Positions 6,936 through 11,808 of a DNA stretch of 11,808 bases are shown here, one piece after another. A program made the translations under genes and the position numbers. The notes under the pieces are model-generated. The model ran no database searches and was not told the origin of the DNA. It saw only the letters and a program-made list of their open reading frames with translations. Position 1 is the stretch's first letter. Every line of letters starts with the position of its first letter. The stretch comes from Dehalococcoidales bacterium (lineage in GTDB: Bacteria > Chloroflexota > Dehalococcoidia > Dehalococcoidales > UBA2162), in NCBI GenBank assembly GCA_016844285.1, contig JAENIS010000044.1, forward strand, positions 1 through 11,808, given 5' to 3'.

Positions 6936-8279
6936 GTGTTTGACAAGCTGGTGGGCGAACTAACCTTACCCCATATTCTGACCTCACTGTTAATCCTGGC
7001 GGCTTTTGCCGGCATTGCCTGGCTTTTCCGTATTTTCCTGCTAAGGGTCGTCCGCAGGTTAACTCAGCAAACCAGCACCGGTCTGGATGATGCTATCTTC
7101 TCAGCATTGGGTAAGCCTATCGTGGCGATTGTGGTCTTGACCGGCGTCTATCTGGCCGGGCTGGTGATGCCTCTCGAACCTATACCCCGCCTCTACTTCT
7201 CCCGGGGGCTGGCGCTTATCCTCAGCTTGCTCAGTATCTATGCCGGGGTGGCGTTACTTAACGCCATCATCAGATGGTATGTCCATGAGGTACTGGCGGA
7301 GAGAAAAGAGGCCGGTTTATCCAGTCGGCTACTACAGTTTTGCCGGGCAGTCATCATTATGGTGGCGCTGCTGGCCGGAGTGCTGACGGTTCTTCAGTTC
7401 GCTGGTATCAGGCCAGCCCTGCTTACGGGATGGATAAGCGAGCATGGCTGGCGTATTACTTTTATTATTCTCCTGACGATGGGAGTAATTATTGCCATCG
7501 GTGAGTTTGCTCCCAGGCTGGTGGTCAGCACGCTATCGCGCCGTGCTGGCGAACCCGAGGAAGAGGTCAGCAAAAGAGGGGCAACACTATCACGGGTGCT
7601 GGTTGGCACGGGGCAGGTAGCCGTACTTTTTCTGACCATCTTTATGGTGCTCTCCGAACTGAAGCTGGATGTTACGCCTATCCTGGCTGGTGTTGGCATC
7701 GCCGGTCTCGCCATCGGTTTTGGAGCGCAAAGCCTGGTCAAAGACCTTGTTGCCGGACTCTTCATTATCCTGGAGAACCAGTATCGTGTCGGCGATATGG
7801 TCAGAATCGCAGATGTTTTGGGACTGGTTGAAGACATCAACCTGAGACGAACCGTACTCCGTGACCTTGACGGCGCCGTCCATACCGTCCCGAACGGAGA
7901 AATTCGGGTAGCCAGTAATCTCACTAAAGAATACGCCAGAGTCAATCTAAATATCAGCGTCGCCTACGATACCGACCTTGAGCGGGCGATGGCGGTCATC
8001 AACCGGGTGGGCAAGGAGCTGGCTAATGACCCAAAGTGGGCACCGGCGATTCTGACACCACCCCATGCTCTCTACGTCGATAACCTGGGAGATTCGGGTG
8101 TCGAGATTAAAATTATGGGTAATACCAGGCCTACACGCCAGTGGGATGTTACCGGGGAGCTACGTCTGAGATTAAAAAAGGCCTTCGATGAAGAGGGTAT
8201 CGAAATTCCCTGGCCTCATACCAAGGTCTACTTTGGCAACTCGTCCGATTCAGGGCAGCAAGGGCCTACGGCAAGATAA
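6936..8279 (+). CDS. MscS-family small-conductance mechanosensitive channel
   Basis: A membrane channel that opens under membrane tension to release solutes on osmotic downshock. From the chosen GTG it has 447 residues, longer than E. coli MscS (286) because of extra N-terminal membrane helices. Hydrophobic segments fall near 13-39, 59-79, 90-115, 133-156, 173-193 and 222-242, followed by the pore helix 248-279, which carries the signature GIAGLAIGFGAQSLVKDLVAG. The cytoplasmic beta domain (VGDMVRI, PNGEI) and the C-terminal IPWPHTKVYF strand follow. I prefer the GTG at 6936 because ggtgag (6924-6929) lies 6 bases before it. An in-frame TTG at 6915 would add 7 residues but has no binding site. 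sod starts 17 bases after the stop, so the two are likely co-transcribed. Confidence 0.9.
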   Translation: MFDKLVGELTLPHILTSLLILAAFAGIAWLFRIFLLRVVRRLTQQTSTGLDDAIFSALGKPIVAIVVLTGVYLAGLVMPLEPIPRLYFSRGLALILSLLSIYAGVALLNAIIRWYVHEVLAERKEAGLSSRLLQFCRAVIIMVALLAGVLTVLQFAGIRPALLTGWISEHGWRITFIILLTMGVIIAIGEFAPRLVVSTLSRRAGEPEEEVSKRGATLSRVLVGTGQVAVLFLTIFMVLSELKLDVTPILAGVGIAGLAIGFGAQSLVKDLVAGLFIILENQYRVGDMVRIADVLGLVEDINLRRTVLRDLDGAVHTVPNGEIRVASNLTKEYARVNLNISVAYDTDLERAMAVINRVGKELANDPKWAPAILTPPHALYVDNLGDSGVEIKIMGNTRPTRQWDVTGELRLRLKKAFDEEGIEIPWPHTKVYFGNSSDSGQQGPTAR

Positions 8280-8296
8280 AAGACAAGGAGGACAAA

Positions 8297-8872
8297 ATGG
8301 CTTACCAGGCAAAGGACTACAGTCGCCTCATTGGCATGGAGGGTTTTAGCGAAACCCTGCTCAAGAATCACTTTACCCTCTATCAAGGCTATGTAAACAA
8401 CACCAATAAGCTCATTGACCTGTTGGCCAGTAAGGCCAAGGACGCCACCAATCCGGAATATGCCGAGCTGAAGAGGCGCTTTGGTTTTGAGTTCAATGGC
8501 ATGCGTCTCCACGAGTACTATTTTGAGAACCTGGGGGCGAAGACGCCACTGGACAAAGCGGGCGCTCTGGCCAAGAAGCTCACCGATGCCTATGGCAGCT
8601 ACAGTGTCTGGGAGCAGGATTTTCGAGCCACCGGTGCCATGCGTGGTATCGGCTGGGCAATGCTCTATCAGGACAATGTGACAGGCTCACTGATTAACCA
8701 GTGGATTAACGAGCATGAAATCGGTCACCTGGCGGGCTGCCGGCCCATCCTCATCATGGATGTCTTTGAGCATGCTTTCATGATTGACTACGGACTAAAG
8801 CGGGCAGACTATATTGAGTCTTTCTTTAAGAACATCAACTGGTCGGTGGTGCAAAATCGCCTGGCTGGCTAG
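8297..8872 (+). CDS. Fe/Mn-family superoxide dismutase
   Basis: A 191-residue enzyme that converts superoxide to oxygen and hydrogen peroxide. Likely metal ligands are His25, His72 (in RLHEYYFENLG), Asp155 and His159 (in DVFEHAFMIDY). The first ligand region reads NHFTLYQGYVNN, where most bacterial enzymes have YHYGKHHQTYV. The His sits 7 rather than 8 residues before YV, and the usual HH pair is replaced by LY. This is a divergent subgroup. The residue four before His72 is Gly, as in Mn enzymes, and His144 lies 11 before Asp155, where I recall archaeal Fe enzymes having an outer-sphere His. Metal preference cannot be settled from sequence. There is no signal peptide, so it is cytoplasmic. 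An ideal aaggagg (8284-8290) precedes the ATG. Confidence 0.92.
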   Translation: MAYQAKDYSRLIGMEGFSETLLKNHFTLYQGYVNNTNKLIDLLASKAKDATNPEYAELKRRFGFEFNGMRLHEYYFENLGAKTPLDKAGALAKKLTDAYGSYSVWEQDFRATGAMRGIGWAMLYQDNVTGSLINQWINEHEIGHLAGCRPILIMDVFEHAFMIDYGLKRADYIESFFKNINWSVVQNRLAG

Positions 8873-8885
8873 ATGACCCTTACCG

Positions 8886-8906
8886 TCCTTCCGAGTACGG
8901 GAAGGA
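8886..8906 (+). terminator. Short hairpin after sod, possible weak terminator
   Basis: The arms tccttcc (8886-8892) and ggaagga (8900-8906) form a 7-bp stem with a 7-base loop, 14 bases after the sod stop. The tail ttaccag is not T-rich, so Rho-independent termination here is doubtful. Confidence 0.3.
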
Positions 8907-8982
8907 TTACCAGGGGGACTCTAGTGTTACGTCAGGCTCGCTACTGAACAAATCCTTGCTTAAGCATGCCTTCCTGCTTACT

Positions 8983-9050
8983 AACCCCTCACCTTTATCC
9001 CTCTCCCCTTGTTAATGGGAGAGGGAAGGAGTGTAGAGAGGGGGTGAGGT
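8983..9050. repeat. Partial copy of the hairpin-rich repeat
   Basis: The sequence runs from acccctcacctttatccctctccc to gagggggtgaggt and contains the perfect 9-bp inverted repeat ccctctccc/gggagaggg (8999-9007/9017-9025). It matches the acctcaccccc-side half of the copy at 245-411. It fills the gap between the convergent ends of sod and the dCMP deaminase gene. I see nothing else in 8873-9112 apart from the small hairpin at 8886. Confidence 0.65.
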
Positions 9051-9112
9051 CGTCCTTAAGTGGTAATGTGTGCTGAAGTAGTCATTGGTCAGTAGTTAAC
9101 CAGACAGGATAT

Positions 9113-9595
9113 CTAGTCCAGGTAACTTATTTGTGATGAAGGTCTTTCCTTCAGTGTAACCTCGATGCCAGTCTCGCGGAAGAGGTCAACGAAGGCAGCA
9201 TCATTATAATGGCCAAAGCTAACAAAGCGCTTTATCCTGGCGTTAACCAGCATTTTGGCGCATAGCACGCATGGTGTATGCGTGCAATAGATGGTGCTCC
9301 CCTCAAGGCTGACGCCGTGTAAAGCAGCCTGGATGATGACGTTTTGCTCGGCATGAATTGCCCGGCATATCTCATGTCTTTCGCCCGAAGGTATCTTCAG
9401 TTCGTCTCTCAGGCAACCGAGCTCAAGGCAGTCCTTCATCCCGGAAGGAGCACCATTATAGCCCGTGGTCAGCATGTGCTTATCCTTTACCGCCACCGCC
9501 CCGACATTGTGCCTGCGGCAGGTGGAACGCTCCGCCACTACCGAGGCTATCTTCAGGAAATACTCATCAATTTCTGGTCTGGTCAATTCTTTCAT
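9113..9595 (-). CDS. dCMP deaminase family protein (ComEB-like)
   Basis: A 160-residue zinc cytidine/deoxycytidylate deaminase. The family converts dCMP to dUMP, the substrate of thymidylate synthase. The catalytic motif is HAE at 81-83 (CRAIHAEQN), where His binds zinc and Glu shuttles the proton, and PCVLC at 108-112 gives the two Cys ligands. The N-terminal half shows RSTCRRHNVGAV and TGYNGAPSG, typical of dCMP deaminases rather than tRNA or guanine deaminases. Extra residues Cys26, Cys56, Cys61 and His74 could form the second structural zinc site known in this family. The start ATG lies inside the upstream kinase-like gene (29-base overlap) with only a weak ggaataagag before it, so translational coupling is likely. 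Late-competence ComEB is the main alternative name for the same fold. Confidence 0.93.
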   Translation of the reverse strand: MKELTRPEIDEYFLKIASVVAERSTCRRHNVGAVAVKDKHMLTTGYNGAPSGMKDCLELGCLRDELKIPSGERHEICRAIHAEQNVIIQAALHGVSLEGSTIYCTHTPCVLCAKMLVNARIKRFVSFGHYNDAAFVDLFRETGIEVTLKERPSSQISYLD

Positions 9596-10136
9596 CTCTT
9601 ATTCCGGAGACTACCCCGGCTGTTTTTTCGGTCAGGTCCTCCCGGGAGGATTCGTTAATGATGGTAAAATCAGCCATGGCAATCGGGCCACCCTTGTTAA
9701 TATTCTCAATCTCCGCCCGGTCACGGCTGGCTGCTTCGTCCTGAGTGAGCGGGCGCTGATGTCTACCCATCAGCCGGGCATACCTCGTCTTGGGCGATGA
9801 CCAAACCGCAACGACAAAAAACTCTGCTCCGTAATGGCTCTTGAGAAAGGTATATTCTTCCCAGGAATAAAGCCCGTCGATAACCACATGATGACCCTTC
9901 AAGGCGGTATCAATCCTGGGAAGGTTCAGTTTGGCGTAGGCAGCCATGCCGTATTCACGACGTAGAAGCTCTCTAATATAGCGCTCATTCTTCTCGTTAA
10001 GCTCCAAGCCTCTCTTCTTGACTTCTTCGTCAGTCACATCGCCGAATCTGATTCTAACGAAACCGCTCTCTTCAAAAAGTCGGGCTACCTCGGACTTGCC
10101 GGCGCCCGCCATACCGACAATTGAAACTACTTTCAT
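9567..10136 (-). CDS. P-loop nucleotide-kinase-like ATPase (UPF0200 / dephospho-CoA kinase-like)
   Basis: A 189-residue P-loop NTPase. Walker A is GMAGAGKS at residues 8-15. Later segments (FGDVTDEEVKKRGLE, VVIDGLYSWEEY, VWSSPKTRYARLMGR, RDRAEIE, ADFTIINE) match from memory the UPF0200 family best known from archaea, related to adenylate, cytidylate and dephospho-CoA kinases. The substrate is unknown; a nucleotide or nucleoside is a fair guess given the overlapping dCMP deaminase gene. I chose the ATG at 10136: it gives the canonical MKVVSIVG start, is preceded by agggt, and a good promoter -10 (10158-10153) lies just upstream. An upstream in-frame ATG at 10175 lies before that -10 and would be excluded from the message. 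There is no signal peptide. Confidence 0.85.
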   Translation of the reverse strand: MKVVSIVGMAGAGKSEVARLFEESGFVRIRFGDVTDEEVKKRGLELNEKNERYIRELLRREYGMAAYAKLNLPRIDTALKGHHVVIDGLYSWEEYTFLKSHYGAEFFVVAVWSSPKTRYARLMGRHQRPLTQDEAASRDRAEIENINKGGPIAMADFTIINESSREDLTEKTAGVVSGIRDERIDQTRN

Positions 10137-10152
10137 AAATACCCTGAAATTC

Positions 10153-10182
10153 ATTATAAGGGAACTATCCGTCAAATGGCAA
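10153..10182 (-). promoter_or_regulatory. Promoter of the kinase-like / dCMP deaminase operon
   Basis: On the minus strand, TTGCCA (10182-10177, five of six) and a perfect TATAAT (10158-10153) are 18 bases apart. Transcription would start near 10146, giving a leader of about 10 bases before the ATG at 10136. This supports the shorter protein start. Confidence 0.65.
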
Positions 10183-10201
10183 AGGGAGATTATTTAGAAA
10201 T

Positions 10202-10415
10202 CCATCCCCCTGCCCCCTTCCCTTCACAAGGGAAGGGGGTGTAAGAAAAAGAGAGGAGGGCTTCTACCCTTCCTGAGGGAAATCCTCCTTAGTCCCCCTT
10301 TGCCAAAGGGGGAGATAGAAGGGATTTAGACAGGGGGAGTTTAAGAGGGGCGAAAGCCCCTCTTTTTATTCTCTTCCCCCTCTCCTATTAGGAGAGGGGG
10401 ATAAAGGGGGTGAGG
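10202..10415. repeat. Hairpin-rich intergenic repeat, full copy 2 (inverted to copy 1)
   Basis: A 214-base non-coding element between the divergent kinase-like and nucleotidyltransferase genes. It carries a perfect 12-bp inverted repeat, cccccttccctt/aagggaaggggg (10213-10224/10228-10239). Others are cccccttt/aaaggggg (10294-10301/10305-10312), aagaggggc/gcccctctt (10343-10364) and ccccctctcc/ggagaggggg (10376-10385/10391-10400). It aligns with the reverse complement of 245-411 from ccatccccct to gggggtgaggt, but holds about 50 extra bases around the hairpin at 10294. Nothing protein-coding is present in 10137-10476 beyond this element and the two promoters. Confidence 0.85.
10343..10370 (+). 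terminator. Intrinsic terminator inside repeat copy 2
   Basis: The stem aagaggggc/gcccctctt has a gaaa loop (GNRA type) and is followed by tttttatt. It points along the + strand and stands before the nucleotidyltransferase promoter, so it would block read-through into that gene. Confidence 0.65.
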
Positions 10416-10440
10416 TTCACGTGAAGCTAAGGATAACCTG

Positions 10441-10449
10441 TGTTATAAT
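10441..10449 (+). promoter_or_regulatory. Extended -10 promoter of the nucleotidyltransferase gene
   Basis: TGTTATAAT is a perfect extended -10 (TGnTATAAT). The -35 region 17 bases upstream reads gtgaag, a poor match, which is common for extended -10 promoters. The ATG at 10477 follows after 27 bases. Confidence 0.6.
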
Positions 10450-10476
10450 CCCCAGTATGCCATCGGGGCGGAGAAA

Positions 10477-11742
10477 ATGACTGAGATGAATAATCTGGCC
10501 AGCAGAATGGCAAAGCAGCTACCTGCCGGGCTGGTCGAGTTCCTGCCAACCGTCGGCGAAATTGCGGCCGCTCAGGGGCAAAACCTGTATCTCGTTGGCG
10601 GTGTTGTTCGTGACCTGCTCCTGGAGCGAAGAAATCTTGACCTTGACCTGGTGGTCGAGGGTGACGCCATCAATCTGGCACGGCGGTTAGCTGACATCAC
10701 ACAGGGTAAGCTCATCACCCACTCGCGCTTCAATACCGCCAAACTCAAGTGGGACAATTGGAGCCTTGATTTGGCGACGGCTCGCTCCGAGACCTACGAT
10801 AGACCGGGGGCGCTACCACGGGTAAAGCCCGGCTCTTTATCTGCTGACCTCTTCCGGCGTGACTTCACCATCAATGCGATGGCTATCGAGCTTGTCCCCA
10901 CCCGCTACGGCCAGTTGGTTGACCTTTATAGGGGCAGGCACGACCTTGAGCATAAGCTTATCCGCATTCTGCACGAGAAAAGCTTTATTGATGATGCCAC
11001 CCGTCTCTGGCGTGGGCTGCGTTATGAGCAACGGCTGGGCTTTAGCCTGGAAACAAATACCCTGGAGCTAGCCAAACGGGATATACCCATGCTGGCGACT
11101 ATCAGTGGTGACCGCATCCGCCACGAACTGGAGCTTGCCCTTGAAGAGGAGTTCCCGGAAAAGGTCCTCCGGCGTGCCCAGGAACTAGGCGTGCTGTCTA
11201 AGCTACACCCGGGACTGAGCGGTGACGACTGGTTGGTTCAGAAATTTGGACAAGTCCGGCAGCTAAGCTTGCCAGTCTCAGCATCGCTAGAACTCTACCT
11301 GGCGCTGCTGGCTTATCGACTGACTGACGAAGAGACGGACGAACTGATTGCCTATCTCCGGTTGCCCAAGTCCATCACCCTGACACTACGAGACTCGGCC
11401 AGCTTGAAAGTGAAGCTTGGTGAGCTAGCTGACCCCGACCTTGGACCAAGTGCGGTCTACCGGCTGCTTCACGGCTACACGGCGACAGCCATCACGACCA
11501 ACTCGCTGGCCACTGACTCGGCAATAGCTCGACAGTATATCGAGCTTTATCTTAGTAAGCTTCGTTATATCAAGCCAGTCCTCACCGGTAACGACCTGCT
11601 GAAACTGGGCATACCTTCTGGCCCCCGGATGAAAGAAATCCTCCAGCGCCTTCACGAAGCGAGGCTTGATGGGAAGGTAACATCTAAACAAGGGGAGATA
11701 GAGATTGTGAGGGGGTGGAGAACAATTTTCCCACCTGAGTAA
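10477..11742 (+). CDS. Class II tRNA nucleotidyltransferase / poly(A) polymerase family protein
   Basis: A 421-residue template-independent nucleotidyltransferase that adds CCA, or part of it, to tRNA 3' ends, or A tails to RNA. Motif A is VGGVVRDLLL (40-49) with the catalytic pair D55 and D57 in LDLDL. Motif B is RRDFTINAMA (127-136), motif C is DDATRLWRGLRY (172-183) and the nucleotide-selecting region is SGDRIRHEL (210-218). The C-terminal helical part has GNDLLKLGIP (371-380) followed by an EARLDGKV segment, typical of the longer PcnB/CCA class. No HD phosphohydrolase or CBS domain is fused. Which base or bases it adds cannot be read from these motifs; finding a second homologue in the genome would suggest split CC- and A-adding enzymes. 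The start is an ATG with ggag 3-4 bases upstream; a second ATG 9 bases on is possible. Confidence 0.92.
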   Translation: MTEMNNLASRMAKQLPAGLVEFLPTVGEIAAAQGQNLYLVGGVVRDLLLERRNLDLDLVVEGDAINLARRLADITQGKLITHSRFNTAKLKWDNWSLDLATARSETYDRPGALPRVKPGSLSADLFRRDFTINAMAIELVPTRYGQLVDLYRGRHDLEHKLIRILHEKSFIDDATRLWRGLRYEQRLGFSLETNTLELAKRDIPMLATISGDRIRHELELALEEEFPEKVLRRAQELGVLSKLHPGLSGDDWLVQKFGQVRQLSLPVSASLELYLALLAYRLTDEETDELIAYLRLPKSITLTLRDSASLKVKLGELADPDLGPSAVYRLLHGYTATAITTNSLATDSAIARQYIELYLSKLRYIKPVLTGNDLLKLGIPSGPRMKEILQRLHEARLDGKVTSKQGEIEIVRGWRTIFPPE

Positions 11743-11749
11743 TACGATT

Positions 11750-11777
11750 TTGGCTATTACTATAACTTAATAGTCAA
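11750..11777 (+). terminator. Hairpin after the nucleotidyltransferase gene, possible terminator
   Basis: The arms ttggctatta (11750-11759) and taatagtcaa (11768-11777) form a 10-bp stem with one G-U pair and an 8-base loop, 7 bases after the stop. The next bases, tcctctcaccctttttccc, have a T-run only 12 bases later, so it is a weak terminator at best. Confidence 0.35.
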
Positions 11778-11808
11778 TCCTCTCACCCTTTTTCCCTCTC
11801 CCCTTGCC
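11778..11808. repeat. Start of another hairpin-rich repeat copy, cut by the window edge
   Basis: tcctctcaccctttttccctctccccttg resembles the acctcaccccctt...ccctctcc end of the copies at 245 and 8983. The rest lies outside the window. Confidence 0.55.

Noticed and set aside
436..10433. The 10-mer tgaagctaag occurs just before both the rsmI promoter and the nucleotidyltransferase promoter.
   Set aside because: Ten bases repeated in 12 kb next to related repeats can be chance or a decayed repeat edge; there is no palindrome or fixed distance to the -10 to suggest an operator.
10176..10476. Hairpin-rich 300-base gap as a riboswitch or T-box upstream of the nucleotidyltransferase gene.
   Set aside because: The hairpins belong to the dispersed repeat and lie upstream of the likely promoter at 10441, so they would not be in the transcript leader.

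Overview
The window looks like an ordinary chromosomal housekeeping stretch of a bacterium, most likely of the Chloroflexota (Dehalococcoidia-like). That assignment is inference. It rests on the gene neighbourhood serS - rsmI - small zinc protein - metG - polyprenyl synthase - ftsH, on an archaeal-style small nucleotide-kinase-like ATPase next to a dCMP deaminase, on a poly(A) polymerase/CCA-type nucleotidyltransferase, and on intergenic repeats of the cccccttcc...ggaaggggg and tgtcattgcgag types. No 16S rRNA or marker search was possible. I see no phage, CRISPR, toxin-antitoxin or defence genes, and no previously undescribed multi-gene system.

Layout. Bases 1-223 are the 3' end of serS (+). 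Bases 224-558 hold a hairpin-rich repeat carrying terminators, then a strong promoter. Bases 559-3339 are a + strand translation operon: rsmI, an 83-residue four-cysteine protein, and metG. A short repeat remnant separates this from a long-chain polyprenyl diphosphate synthase (3476-4444). ftsH (4487-6415, -) converges on that gene. Bases 6416-6935 are the divergent control region of ftsH and an MscS-type channel gene. Two related MITE-like elements sit there, with a good sigma70 promoter between them. mscS and a Fe/Mn superoxide dismutase gene (+) follow 17 bases apart. Beyond another repeat, a - strand pair reads from about 10136 down to 9113: a P-loop nucleotide-kinase-like protein, then a dCMP deaminase overlapping it by 29 bases. 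Bases 10137-10476 hold the promoters of the two divergent units and the second full copy of the hairpin repeat, inverted relative to the first. The last gene is a tRNA CCA/poly(A) nucleotidyltransferase (10477-11742, +), and a further repeat copy starts at the window edge.

How the genes fit together. Seryl- and methionyl-tRNA synthetases, 16S rRNA methylation and tRNA 3'-end addition serve translation. The polyprenyl synthase supplies quinone side chains or the lipid carrier. FtsH and MscS handle membrane-protein quality control and osmotic safety, SOD handles oxidative stress, and the deaminase supplies dUMP for thymidylate synthesis. The least ordinary content is non-coding: two mobile repeat families that bring terminators and change promoter spacing between otherwise conserved genes.
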